Positions 33,201-41,437 of a DNA stretch of 45,848 bases are shown here, one piece after another. The stretch is from Streptococcus acidominimus. GTDB taxonomy: Bacteria > Bacillota > Bacilli > Lactobacillales > Streptococcaceae. The notes below the pieces were generated by a model that did not search any database, was not told where the DNA came from, and saw only the letters and a program-made list of their open reading frames with translations. Positions within the stretch are counted from its first letter, which is position 1, and each line of letters opens with the position of its first letter. Location of the stretch: the NCBI RefSeq assembly GCF_001921825.1, contig NZ_MSJL01000017.1, forward strand, positions 1 to 45,848, given 5' to 3'. The position numbers and the translations under genes were made by a program.

Positions 33201-35441
33201 TTTATCAGCTCGTACTCATCAGTGGTAGACGCGATTTTACCGACCTTAGAAGCGGTAGAGTTGAACTCTGATAGTATGCGCGAGACCCTGAAAATTCAGG
33301 AGGGCGATACCAATAAGCTGGTAGATGATCTCTACCTAGATCGCACCTTTGCTGAAGTTAAGGCAAACCTAGCACAGGAAGTGAAGAAAGTTTTAGCGAC
33401 AAACCAAGGGTTCAACACTTCAGAAGGTGCTGTCCAAGAAGCGATTGCTAAGAAGATAAAAGACAATGCTAACGCCTTTATGTTAGGGTTGAGCTACCTG
33501 AACCGCTGGTATAATATCAACTATGGAGACATCAATGTCAAGGAGTTGTCTGCTTATAAACTGGACTTCTTCGGCAATCAACAAGTATCTACTCTGGACC
33601 ATATCATTGCTCTAGGAAATGCAGGTTATGATGTCTTGCGGGCTTCTAAGACCCCTGAAACCTATCGTTCTCATTTGGCTCCAACTATAAGAAAGGCTAC
33701 TCTCTTTGACTATGTTGAAGCCTACCGTCAGCTTTTCTTACCAAATAAAACCAACAATGAGTGGTTGAAGGAAAATAGCAAGGCCTATATGGTAGAAAGC
33801 TTCTCTAATATGGACGAAGCAAGGCAAATCCAAGAGGCTGCCATGGGGCAGAAGGATAACAAGTATTCTATTGGTATCTACGATCGCATCACGAGCGATG
33901 ATTGGGAATACCGCAATATGCTCTTGCCACTCTTAACCCTTTCTGAAGAAAACATGTATGTCATCTCCAATATGTCCACCCTCTCCTTTGGTGGTTATGA
34001 ACGTTACAAAGTGGGAGAGATCGGTACCTTGGAAGGTGAGGCTTACTATCAGAGAATGCATGAAGTGGTCAACCAAGGAGCTACTTGGCAAAGGGATTTC
34101 CTAGATTTCTGGTACCGTATGGTCAATGAAGAAGCACGCGATAAGCTATTCAAACCTATCTTGACCTATGAGGGTTTCTATTATCCTAATAAAGATGGAG
34201 GTCAAAGCTGGAGAACGCTTCGAGATAAAGATGCTTCCATCCAAGGTTTCTTCGGTCCAGTAGGACGATATTATGAAAACAATTACTCTGGAGCCTATGC
34301 AACCGGAAAGATTACCAATTATGTTGTTAACCGTGTCTTAGATAGGTTTGGTTCTGGAACCTATACGCATGAAATGACCCATAATTTTGATGGTTCTGTC
34401 TTCTTCGAAGGATATGGACGCCGAGAGGGATTGCTAGCTGAGTTCTTTGCTACGGGACTTTTTGAAGCACCGAGCAATCAGGATCATACAGGAATGGGGA
34501 TCAATAGCATCTTCCAAGAAGATGTGAATAGCACCAAGCGTTATCATGCTGCGAATCCGAATGAACGCTATCGGACACTTGATGATTTGAAAGAATATAT
34601 GCATGGCATGTTTGATATTGTCTATCTATCGGAATATTTAGAAGGAGAGGCTCTTCTAAGTAAGGGTACGGAGACGAAGAAGAAATGGTGGAGAAAGTTT
34701 GAAAATGTCAAGCATAATGATAAGGATGGCAATCCGACCCACGCTTCAAACCGTGTTCGTCGTCTAACTGATGAGGAAGTAAGCCAACTAAAAGTCTTTA
34801 ATGACTTGATTGACAAGGATATTGCTAATCGGCGTGGTATTGGTGATCAAGACACTTTCAAACGAAATAGTTACTACAACGTTCCACTTTTCTCTGCTAT
34901 CTACTCGGCACTATCAAATGATACGGGAGCACCTGGAGATGTGACCTTCAAGCGGACAGCCTTTGAGCTTCTAGCAGCTAAGGGTTATCGTGAAGGCTTC
35001 CTACCTTATGTTTCTAATATGTATGCAGGCGAAGCTTTTGCGGCAGGTCACCATGTCTGGTCTTCATGGTTTGGCCGCTACGTTGGTCTTGTCAGCGATC
35101 AATTTATCTTTGATAAAATCTTAAAGAATGAGTACAATTCCTGGGCTGATTTCAAGAAAGCTATGTATCAAGAAAGGATTCAAAAAGCTGAAACTCTGGG
35201 AATCAAACCGATTACCATTCAATATGAACTTGGCGTGCCTAACTCGACTAAGACAGTTACCATCAGCTCTCTAAGCCAATTACGCGAGATGGTGGCAGAA
35301 GCAGTAGAGCGAGATATGACCAATATTGATCGTACTACAAGCCATGCACCAGCTAGCTGGGTCAACCTGCTTCATTCTAAGGTCTACAATGCCTACCTTC
35401 GTCTAACAGACGACTTTAGAAGCTCTATCTTTAATGATTAG
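30288..35441 (+). CDS. Zinc metalloprotease of the Zmp/IgA1-protease (M26) family with G5 repeats
   Basis: 1717-aa surface protease. YSIRK-type signal ('KRFSLRKLSVGLVPIAVGS', residues 7-25), then the unusual N-terminal sortase motif LPSTG (99-103) followed by two hydrophobic segments (about 108-160), as in streptococcal Zmp and IgA1 proteases. Three nearly identical 141-residue repeats (about 231-650), each made of two G5-like domains, give a wall-spanning stalk. The M26 catalytic site is HEMTH (1361-1365), with the third zinc ligand Glu1385 in 'LLAEFFATG', 24 residues after the first His as in IgA1 protease. The host substrate (IgA1 or another glycoprotein) cannot be told from sequence. The gene is intact; the internal repeats differ in a few codons, suggesting recent duplication or gene conversion. 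Confidence 0.92.
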   Translation: MKKDAIKRFSLRKLSVGLVPIAVGSVWLLSAPETVHAAEEIATKTIEYRYVQEGDLTEAEHQLITKELPKLVQEDDSVYYLVYRPLLETASPLKKKSVLPSTGSQELGLPLFLATTSLLVVGIRLGKNGKKKLGTFILITSLGGSVLSSGALALSNSALADYNQTLALESGQQLPSPLKIENHQYLGYIRSPKIKNQDQDKEKLSTPDKSAEKPVPESGEIEVQPQDVATTEPIAFETRYQADPSLAHGQTEEAQAGQAGEKQIVKDGKTGEVKSEKVLTAPVTRLIKVGTQPTVTREELDFPTRQIDDENMSEGLEVVESEGQKGLKTTTITYTVNEETGVVTASEPVVETTPAVERVIRVGTKKADVTITEPIAFEARYQADPSLAHGQTEEAQAGRAGEKQIVKDGKTGEVKSERVLTAPVTRLIKVGTQPTVTREELDFPTRQIDDENMAEGLEVVESEGQKGLKTTTITYTVNEETGVVTASEPVVETTPAVERVVRVGAKKADVTITEPIAFETRYQADPSLAHGQTEEAQAGQAGEKQIVKDGKTGEVKSETVLTVPVTRLIKVGTQPTVTREELDFPTRQINDENMSEGLEVVESEGQKGLKTTTITYTVNEETGVLTASEPVVETTPAVERVVRVGTKPAVKTKPVLSIQELTKDEDRKSITVTYQLTDPDKAYVSAKALIYKGDQLVKEVAITDPSQPLLITGLDYYTDYQLKTELSYRQSTTDMTAQEPDSRDFRLDYKKIEFKDIESVNLYEKEGEDYHLRTSLSAPKATSAYYVAIKPSQSKELLLPVSAIEATEKDGQSVYKISLSLEQLVQGKEGQYQPNHVFYIPRDHNSDIGHLNEYRADYLAVQGASPERTIAYANTEKLLPFYNKEYIVHLGNQISASDKLYQTRLIDVVPMVDNRIVTDVYPDKSAINKLMLHYADQTVAYLPLAFKEDFKNNQIAEYSITGTSLLYTPESFISSYSSVVDAILPTLEAVELNSDSMRETLKIQEGDTNKLVDDLYLDRTFAEVKANLAQEVKKVLATNQGFNTSEGAVQEAIAKKIKDNANAFMLGLSYLNRWYNINYGDINVKELSAYKLDFFGNQQVSTLDHIIALGNAGYDVLRASKTPETYRSHLAPTIRKATLFDYVEAYRQLFLPNKTNNEWLKENSKAYMVESFSNMDEARQIQEAAMGQKDNKYSIGIYDRITSDDWEYRNMLLPLLTLSEENMYVISNMSTLSFGGYERYKVGEIGTLEGEAYYQRMHEVVNQGATWQRDFLDFWYRMVNEEARDKLFKPILTYEGFYYPNKDGGQSWRTLRDKDASIQGFFGPVGRYYENNYSGAYATGKITNYVVNRVLDRFGSGTYTHEMTHNFDGSVFFEGYGRREGLLAEFFATGLFEAPSNQDHTGMGINSIFQEDVNSTKRYHAANPNERYRTLDDLKEYMHGMFDIVYLSEYLEGEALLSKGTETKKKWWRKFENVKHNDKDGNPTHASNRVRRLTDEEVSQLKVFNDLIDKDIANRRGIGDQDTFKRNSYYNVPLFSAIYSALSNDTGAPGDVTFKRTAFELLAAKGYREGFLPYVSNMYAGEAFAAGHHVWSSWFGRYVGLVSDQFIFDKILKNEYNSWADFKKAMYQERIQKAETLGIKPITIQYELGVPNSTKTVTISSLSQLREMVAEAVERDMTNIDRTTSHAPASWVNLLHSKVYNAYLRLTDDFRSSIFND
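30978..32246 (+). repeat. Three 423-bp in-frame tandem repeats in the protease gene
   Basis: Copies start at about 30978, 31401 and 31824, each 423 bp (141 codons), with over 95 percent identity by eye. They encode the paired G5-like domains. Copy number is likely to vary between strains by slippage or recombination. Confidence 0.9.
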
Positions 35442-35474
35442 AAGTTACTCACTTCTACGAAAATAGAAATAGTG

Positions 35475-35512
35475 AACCCCCTCACAAGATTAAAATTGTG
35501 AAGGGGTTTTTG
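35475..35512 (+). terminator. Terminator of the metalloprotease gene
   Basis: AACCCCcTCACAA / TTGTGAaGGGGTT stem followed by TTTTTGG. Confidence 0.88.
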
Positions 35513-35546
35513 GTATGCTGACTATTACTATATCGACTAGAAAATT

Positions 35547-35574
35547 ATTTTACATAATAAAAATTATGTAAAAT
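35547..35574. repeat. TTTACATAAT palindrome, copy 2
   Basis: 12-bp arms ATTTTACATAAT / ATTATGTAAAAT around AAAA, between the converging protease and acetyltransferase genes. Diverged from the others at the flanking base (T for G), with the partner base changed too, so the pairing is kept. Confidence 0.75.
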
Positions 35575-35641
35575 GTTACAACCAAAATTCAAACCAAGAT
35601 ACACAGGCACAGGTTACAGTAGTGTCTAAAACAAAAGCATT

Positions 35642-36100
35642 CTAATTTGGTTTCTTTAATTTCATATATAAAAGCGGGTAGGGGTTGCCTTGCTCATCTA
35701 GATCAGTTCTCTTATAGACTTCAAACCCCATATATTCATAAAAGCCTTTAGCAAGCGGATTTTGTTCGTTCACAGCAAGATCATTGATAGAGTATTTAGC
35801 GATTCCGTATTCAAGGAGTTTCTTCCCCAGTCCATTTCCTCTTTCTTCATGGGCAATAAAAAGCATCTCAAGATGATTGTCAACAATCCCCATAAAACCA
35901 ACAGGAAGATCATTATCATTTTTTATAATCACTAAATGAGGTATTTCATGTAAGGCTTGCGGTATATAGTTTTTAGTTTCTCTGATTTCATTATCTGAAA
36001 GGAAGAGATGGGTAGATCTTACAGAACTTTCCCAAACCTTTAATAGTTGTTCCACTAAATCTTTGGTTCTATTTTTTAAAGTAATCTCAATAATTTTCAA
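35642..36100 (-). CDS. GNAT-family N-acetyltransferase
   Basis: 152 aa. The acetyl-CoA loop is in 'MLFIAHEERGNGLGKKLLEYGIAKY' (R-G-N-G-L-G) with 'NDLAVNEQNPLAKGFYEYMGFEVYKR' as the last part of the fold. The start is TTG at 36100, with AGGAG 9 bases upstream; ATGs nearby are out of frame. Similar to YjaB/YiaC-type acetyltransferases; the substrate is unknown. It faces away from xerS. Confidence 0.85.
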   Translation of the reverse strand: MKIIEITLKNRTKDLVEQLLKVWESSVRSTHLFLSDNEIRETKNYIPQALHEIPHLVIIKNDNDLPVGFMGIVDNHLEMLFIAHEERGNGLGKKLLEYGIAKYSINDLAVNEQNPLAKGFYEYMGFEVYKRTDLDEQGNPYPLLYMKLKKPN

Positions 36101-36222
36101 CTCATCATTCTCCTAAAGACCATAATGCAACATCATATCATATAAAACTGTAAAAATCAAACGTATTAAGAGTGAGGAAAGAGTGTCTAGTTTTAAGATA
36201 GATGATGGCATATCCCATCAAC

Positions 36223-36253
36223 ATCTTTCCGAAAAACTATAATTTTCTTGAAA
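36223..36253 (+). other. difSL-type chromosome dimer resolution site
   Basis: Two imperfect inverted arms, TTTCCGAAAA and TTTTCTTGAAA, around ACTATA, matching the streptococcal difSL pattern (ATCTTTCCGAAAAACTATA as its left part). It lies 53 bp before the xerS start, the conserved position. This marks the replication terminus. Confidence 0.9.
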
Positions 36254-36276
36254 TATATTGATACTTGTGCTATACT
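36248..36276 (+). promoter_or_regulatory. xerS promoter overlapping dif
   Basis: TTGAAA (36248-36253), a 17-bp spacer and TATACT (36271-36276) with an extended TGC before it. The -35 box lies within the right arm of dif, so XerS bound at dif should block its own promoter. Confidence 0.7.
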
Positions 36277-36305
36277 TAGAGAAAAGAAACTATTGGGAGA
36301 AAATG

Positions 36306-37376
36306 ATGCGTCGTGAATTATTACTGGAAAAGATTGAGCAATTAAAGGAAATCATGCCTTGGTATATCCTAGACTACTATCAGTCTAAGCTGGCTGTTCC
36401 TTACAGTTTTACAACCTTATATGAATACCTAAAAGAATATCGCCGATTTTTTGAATGGCTGATCGATACGGATTTGGTATCTGCGGTACACATATCAGAG
36501 ATCTCTTTGGATACTCTGGAACATTTGACCAAGAAAGACATGGAATCTTTTATCCTATATTTACGGGAAAGACCCTTGCTGAATGCCAATACAACTCAAA
36601 ATGGCGTTTCACAGACGACCATTAACCGTACTCTATCCGCACTTTCCAGTCTCTACAAGTACCTGACCGAGGAGGTTGAAAATGAGCAAGGCGAACCTTA
36701 TTTTTACCGAAATGTCATGAAAAAGGTTTCCACCAAGAAGAAAAAAGAAACCCTTGCTGCCAGAGCTGAAAACATCAAGCAAAAGCTCTTTTTGGGTGAT
36801 GAAACCATGGAATTTTTAGACTATGTAGACACCGAGTATCAGGGCAAATTATCCAAACGTGCCCTCTCATCTTTCCAGAAAAATAAGGAGCGAGATTTGG
36901 CGATTTTAGCCCTTCTACTTGCCTCTGGTGTCCGGCTTTCAGAGGCTGTTAATCTCAATCTATCTGATGTCAATGTAAAGATGATGATCATTGAAGTCAA
37001 TCGCAAAGGGGGCAAACGCGATTCAGTAAATGTAGCAGCTTTTGCGAAACCTTACTTAGAGAATTATCTTGCCGTTCGCAAACAACGCTACAAGGCTGAA
37101 AAGACCGACGTCGCTTTCTTTTTATCCGAATACCGTGGACTTCCTAATCGCATGGATGCATCTAGTATCGAAAAAATGGTCGCCAAATACTCTGCTGATT
37201 TCAAAATTCGTGTAACCCCCCACAAACTTCGGCATACCCTCGCTACCCGTCTTTATGATGCAACCAAGTCTCAAGTCTTGGTCAGTCACCAACTGGGACA
37301 TGCCAATACACAGGTAACAGACCTCTATACCCATATCGTCAATGATGAACAGAAAAACGCTTTGGACAAATTATAG
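36306..37376 (+). CDS. xerS: Tyrosine recombinase XerS
   Basis: Single recombinase that resolves chromosome dimers at difSL during division in streptococci, working with FtsK. 356 aa from ATG 36306, the family's exact length; GGGAG lies 6 bases before it, and the frame's extension to 36258 crosses the promoter. Catalytic residues: Arg210 (ASGVRLSE), Lys234, His306 and Arg309 (PHKLRH), His332 (LGH), Tyr341. The N-terminal domain is a SAM-like core-binding fold. Confidence 0.96.
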   Translation: MRRELLLEKIEQLKEIMPWYILDYYQSKLAVPYSFTTLYEYLKEYRRFFEWLIDTDLVSAVHISEISLDTLEHLTKKDMESFILYLRERPLLNANTTQNGVSQTTINRTLSALSSLYKYLTEEVENEQGEPYFYRNVMKKVSTKKKKETLAARAENIKQKLFLGDETMEFLDYVDTEYQGKLSKRALSSFQKNKERDLAILALLLASGVRLSEAVNLNLSDVNVKMMIIEVNRKGGKRDSVNVAAFAKPYLENYLAVRKQRYKAEKTDVAFFLSEYRGLPNRMDASSIEKMVAKYSADFKIRVTPHKLRHTLATRLYDATKSQVLVSHQLGHANTQVTDLYTHIVNDEQKNALDKL

Positions 37377-37382
37377 AAAAAC

Positions 37383-37418
37383 AAAAAGTTTACATAATAT
37401 TTATTATGTAAACTTTTT
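37383..37418. terminator. Bidirectional terminator, TTTACATAAT palindrome copy 3
   Basis: 16-bp perfect arms AAAAAGTTTACATAAT and ATTATGTAAACTTTTT around ATTT, between the converging xerS and phosphomutase genes. T-runs on both strands make it a two-way terminator. Confidence 0.85.
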
Positions 37419-37421
37419 TGC

Positions 37422-38933
37422 TTATTCTCCAATAATCTCTCGCATTTTGGCTTGATTAACCTGAGGATAGGCTGCTAAAAATTCAGAAAGGCGTTTAAGA
37501 ATAGGCAGGATATAGCCAGATTGATCATTTTCTACTTGGAGTACCAAGAGAGGTTCGTGGAGGCTCATTCTCAATAAGAACCAGCCTTCTCCATAGGGAG
37601 CCGTCACATCAAAGCGCACTCCTTCTTCATTTTCAGGATTGAAATGAAAGCCCTTGATCGCTTGAGTGCGTAAATCAGCAATGACCTGTTCACCGAGCGC
37701 TCGGTAGTCCTCTGCCTCTAGCTTGAAACGTACTTCTTGCGTTTCAACAGGTTGTTTCAATTGGGAAATTAAGTCATCTAGGCTTCTTCCTTCCGCTTGT
37801 AGATCTGGTAAGAGCATGAGGATTTTTGCTGCAGCATAGGTTCCGTCATCTAGGAAATAATTTTCCTTAAATGCAGCATGCCCAGAAGTTTCAATGGCAA
37901 GTTGGCAATCGATACCTGCCTGATTGGTTGCAATAGCCTTATTGATCACATTGCGGTAACCCGAAATATAGCGGATTTGCTTGCCTCCCAACTCTTCAAT
38001 AAAGCGTTTCAAGTGCTCGGAAGTTGGTGAATTGGTTACAATACTGGTTCCAGGATGTTCTTGCAAGATGATTTGACCTAGGATAGCGATAAGATTGTTG
38101 CGATTTAAAATCTCACCTGACTTGGTCACTAGGGCAGCGCGGTCAACATCCGTATCAAAGATGATGCCCAAATCAGCCTCTTGCTCTAATACCGCAGACT
38201 GAATACTAGCCATAGCTTCCTTGTTATCGGGATTTGGAATATGATTTGGGAAGGTACCGTCAGGATCTAAGAATTGAGACCCTGTCGTATCAGCGCCTAA
38301 GGCTTCTAGAACCTTCTCTGCAAAGAAGCCTCCTGCTCCATTTCCTGCGTCAACAATAATGTGCAAGCCTTCAAGTGGTGTTTTTCTTCCTTGATTTGCT
38401 TGACGAATTTTTCCAACCAGATCCGCTGCATAAGGGGTCAATAGATCTGCTGTCTGAAGAGAGCCACCATCTCGCTCGGCTAAATCTTGGTCATTTTCTA
38501 GAATAAAGGCGATATCTTCATGCTCTGCACCACCCTTTTGGCTGAAAATTTTAATCCCATTAAAGTAATAGGGAAGATGGCTAGCTGTCACCATAACGCC
38601 AGCATGACAAGTAAATTCTTCATATTGGGTACTCATAAAGAGGGCAGGAGTTGTTGCGAGACCAAAATCAATCACCTGTACGCCCAGTCTTACCGCTTCT
38701 GCTGTAAAGGCTTCAACTAAATCGGGTCCACTAAGGCGGCTGTCTCGACCAATCCCGATGGTCAGTTTGCCTGTTTGATAAATCTTCTCTAGTTGATCAT
38801 CTTTACGGAGCCAACGAATCAACCCACGCACGATTTTTGTGACCGCTTCTCGTGTCAAATTAACTTCTAGTTCGTCAGTTGCAAGTGCAATTCCACGAAT
38901 ATCCGAACCATTTTGCAAAACATGATGTGCCAT
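37422..38933 (-). CDS. Phosphohexomutase (phosphomannomutase/phosphoglucomutase family)
   Basis: Interconverts hexose 1- and 6-phosphates through a phosphoserine. 503 aa. The active Ser118 is in 'VMVTASHLPYYFNG', the Mg-binding loop is 'DTDVDRAAL', and the sugar-binding loop is 'ETSGHAAF'. It lacks the GlmM-type TASHNP context, having TASHLP instead. Supplies precursors for wall or capsule sugars; glucose versus mannose specificity is not decidable. ATG 38933 has GAGGAAAT upstream; it converges on xerS. Confidence 0.92.
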   Translation of the reverse strand: MAHHVLQNGSDIRGIALATDELEVNLTREAVTKIVRGLIRWLRKDDQLEKIYQTGKLTIGIGRDSRLSGPDLVEAFTAEAVRLGVQVIDFGLATTPALFMSTQYEEFTCHAGVMVTASHLPYYFNGIKIFSQKGGAEHEDIAFILENDQDLAERDGGSLQTADLLTPYAADLVGKIRQANQGRKTPLEGLHIIVDAGNGAGGFFAEKVLEALGADTTGSQFLDPDGTFPNHIPNPDNKEAMASIQSAVLEQEADLGIIFDTDVDRAALVTKSGEILNRNNLIAILGQIILQEHPGTSIVTNSPTSEHLKRFIEELGGKQIRYISGYRNVINKAIATNQAGIDCQLAIETSGHAAFKENYFLDDGTYAAAKILMLLPDLQAEGRSLDDLISQLKQPVETQEVRFKLEAEDYRALGEQVIADLRTQAIKGFHFNPENEEGVRFDVTAPYGEGWFLLRMSLHEPLLVLQVENDQSGYILPILKRLSEFLAAYPQVNQAKMREIIGE

Positions 38934-39182
38934 AATTTCCTCCTTTATCTACTTTCTAGTATATCATCTTTTAAACCGTTTTCAAGTTTGTCTTTCGTAA
39001 TGATAAAACTTTCTTTTGCATTTTATATATAGCACCTCTGATAGTCTTTCTGCTTTTATGTATATCTACAAGCTCGAAATCTGCGCTACACCACTATCTC
39101 TTCGTCCTAACTTGGGCTTGATAGGAAGATTTTTCATGAAAAGACAGTGTAAAAAGAGACAGGAGTGTTCGCATTTTGGGCG
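38934..39182. other. Intergenic region upstream of the phosphomutase gene
   Basis: Leftward promoter region for the phosphomutase gene and otherwise no feature I can support. Confidence 0.4.
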
Positions 39183-39617
39183 CTATATAGTCATTTAGTT
39201 TATATTTTTATTACTTCGTTAACTCATCTTGTATAATTGAACTTGAGCTACGAGCTGTGCAAAAAAGAGCGATAACTGTGTTTGCCGTAGCTGTTGCAGG
39301 CTATGCCTGCTTTACAGATATGGTATTAACAGTCAGGAAAGTGACTGTTAATACATTAAGAAGTACGCTTTGAGTTTTTAACGGGCTTTGTATCTTGAAA
39401 TTGAACTCGGACTAAAAGCTCGGAAAAAAGAGACGCAACTGTTGCAACTTTAGTTGCTTACAGGTGTGGCTCCCTTTAGGGATAAACATTCCTAGCTCCA
39501 AAGGTATGGGATACCTTTGGAGGCGAGAAATAGAAGTTTGCGAAGCAAACTCTCTCTAATATCTTCGTCATGTTTCCTAATTTTCGGTCGCTTTTTTGAC
39601 GTCCTCGTATCTTAATG
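39183..39617. repeat. Modular repeat array, inverted relative to the one at 29.1-30.1 kb
   Basis: Starts TATATAGTCATTTAGTTTAT, the array-end motif, then runs as the reverse complement of large parts of 29369-29640 and 30040-30125. It includes the AACAGTCA / TGACTGTTAATA hairpin, the GCCC/GGGC unit (39237-39400) and the GGAC/GTCC unit (39400-39617), the latter with different inner hairpins (CCAAAGGTAT / ATACCTTTGG and GTTTGC / GCAAAC). It ends at TCCTCGTATCTTA. Confidence 0.8.
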
Positions 39618-39702
39618 AGGTAAGAAAATAGCAGATAGTTGTAAAGGGAATTAAAGATGGGGAGGAAAGGGACTCCTGCTCAATCCCCAGTTGGTCATCT
39701 AA

Positions 39703-39736
39703 AAAAGTTTACATAATAAATATTATGTAAACTTTT
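39703..39736. terminator. TTTACATAAT palindrome copy 4, terminator of the sensor kinase gene
   Basis: 15-bp perfect arms AAAAGTTTACATAAT / ATTATGTAAACTTTT around AAAT, just downstream of the leftward bce-like operon. Confidence 0.75.
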
Positions 39737-39788
39737 GGATATTTAAATTTTAAGATAGAATTTGAGATTGGGAAATCGACAGTCACTC

Positions 39789-40730
39789 CTACTTCTCTTG
39801 CCAAATACGAACCTCGGTACCTTGCTCGATTTGACTGGTGATGTCAATGGATAAGCCCAACTGTGTGAGAACCTGCTTCGTCAAATAGAGTCCAAAACCA
39901 CTGGCTTTCTGGTGTTCGCGACCATTATAGCCTGTAAATCCTTCTTCAAATAAGCGCGGAATGTCCTCTGGTAAAATCCCGATGCCTTGATCGGAAATCT
40001 GTATCCCCTCTTCTAGCTGAATACGGACAGTTCCACCAGTTTGGCTGTATTTAACAGCATTATCAATCACCTGTGAAAGAGCAAAAGAGAGCCATTTACG
40101 GTCACTTTTTAGCTGCCAGCTACCTGAAACATCAACCGTCAATTCTTTCTGGAAACACTGACTACGGTATTTTTTTATCAATTCAACGACAATGTCCTTG
40201 ACCTCGATCTTTTCAAAACGGAAATCGCTCGCTTGACTAGATAGCTTCATATAATTTAACAGATTTGCCATATAATTATCTAGGCGTAAGAGTTGGTGAT
40301 CGACCTCGGTCTGATTGAGCTGATTGGTCTGGCTCATAAGAGACAGGGCAGCCAAGGGCACTTTCATCTGGTGGGACCAGATTTTCACTAGCGATTCTAG
40401 CTCATTTTCTCGGGACTTGTATGCCAAGATATGCTCCTTGGCTCTGGTCTTTTCTTGTGCTAATACCCTCAAATAAGCAAGATCAGACGGGAGATGGAGG
40501 GCATCTACATGATCCTCATAGAGACCTGTTTCTAGCAAGGTCTGCTTGCTTTGAAACTTGACAAAGAGCCCAACTGTCCATATAGCTAGTAGACTACTTG
40601 TAAAAAAGAGGCTCTGCAAGATAAAGTCAAAGGGAAGCTGATAGAGAGCAAACATCCCCATCAAACCAAGGCAGATAAGGAGATAGAGCAGGTACCAGCC
40701 ACGGTATTCTTTGAAAAATTTCCTTATCAT
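39789..40730 (-). CDS. bceS: Intramembrane-sensing histidine kinase, BceS-like
   Basis: 313 aa. Two membrane segments (about 12-32 and 36-58) separated by only a few outside residues, the sign of an intramembrane-sensing kinase that reads the state of its ABC partner. Phospho-acceptor His120 in 'WSHQMKVPLAAL', N-box 'QVIDNAVKYS', G boxes 'ISDQGIGI' and 'GFGLYLTK'. ATGA overlap with the regulator gene. Last gene of the ABC-regulator-kinase operon. The symbol follows the Bce family plan; Nsr- or Vra-type naming is possible. Confidence 0.87.
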   Translation of the reverse strand: MIRKFFKEYRGWYLLYLLICLGLMGMFALYQLPFDFILQSLFFTSSLLAIWTVGLFVKFQSKQTLLETGLYEDHVDALHLPSDLAYLRVLAQEKTRAKEHILAYKSRENELESLVKIWSHQMKVPLAALSLMSQTNQLNQTEVDHQLLRLDNYMANLLNYMKLSSQASDFRFEKIEVKDIVVELIKKYRSQCFQKELTVDVSGSWQLKSDRKWLSFALSQVIDNAVKYSQTGGTVRIQLEEGIQISDQGIGILPEDIPRLFEEGFTGYNGREHQKASGFGLYLTKQVLTQLGLSIDITSQIEQGTEVRIWQEK

Positions 40731-41392
40731 TGGACGACATACCCCACTCCACGAATAGTATGAATGCGATCAAACCCTAGGTCGCTGACCTTTTTCCGCA
40801 GGCGGGTCATATTGACATTCAAGGTATTTTGATCAATAAATTCTTCGTTTTCCCAGAGCTGTTCTAACAGCTTTTCCTTGGCTACGATCTGCCCTTGGCT
40901 CTGCATCAGGGTGGTTAAAATCTTGTTTTCGGTAGGCGATAGCTGGATGGACTCTGTACCACAGCTAAAACGACCGTCTACGCTCAACTGATAGTCATCT
41001 AGAACCAGTTGATGCAGGTGAGTAAACTGGTGGACACGACGTAGAAAGGCAGCAATTTTAGCATCCAAAAGAGCTAGGGAAAATGGTTTTGAAATAAAAT
41101 CATCCCCACCCATATTCATTGCCATTACAGCGTTCATCTCATCATCGCTACTCGAAATAAAGATAATGGGCATGGTCATGCTCTTTCGAATCTCGGTCGT
41201 CCAATAAAAACCATTAAAATAAGGTAGGCTAATATCCATGAGTACCACATCTGGCTGCCATTCTGCTACTTCTTGGCTAACTGCCCGAAAATTACTGACG
41301 CTTTGCACTTGGTATTGCTGACTTAGATGGCTCGTCAATAAGTGGACAATCGTTTCATCATCTTCTACGATATAAATTTTTTCTTTGTTCAT
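40727..41392 (-). CDS. bceR: OmpR-family response regulator, BceR-like
   Basis: 221 aa. Receiver domain (1-120) with the acidic pair Asp11/Asp12, phospho-acceptor Asp53 ('VVLMDISLP') and Lys102 (SKPF). The C-terminal winged helix (about 130-221) ends 'RIHTIRGVGYVVQ'. In the Bce group these bind TNACA-N4-TGTAA upstream of their ABC genes; such a site is at 45284-45307. The gene follows the permease gene after 45 bp. Confidence 0.9.
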   Translation of the reverse strand: MNKEKIYIVEDDETIVHLLTSHLSQQYQVQSVSNFRAVSQEVAEWQPDVVLMDISLPYFNGFYWTTEIRKSMTMPIIFISSSDDEMNAVMAMNMGGDDFISKPFSLALLDAKIAAFLRRVHQFTHLHQLVLDDYQLSVDGRFSCGTESIQLSPTENKILTTLMQSQGQIVAKEKLLEQLWENEEFIDQNTLNVNMTRLRKKVSDLGFDRIHTIRGVGYVVQ

Positions 41393-41437
41393 ATTCTTAT
41401 TGTATCAAAAAAGTGGCTAGGCAAGCCACTTTTAATG

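Noticed and set aside
39016-39198. 60-aa frame upstream of the repeat array
   Set aside because: No ribosome binding site, unlikely composition, and it runs into the repeat end.
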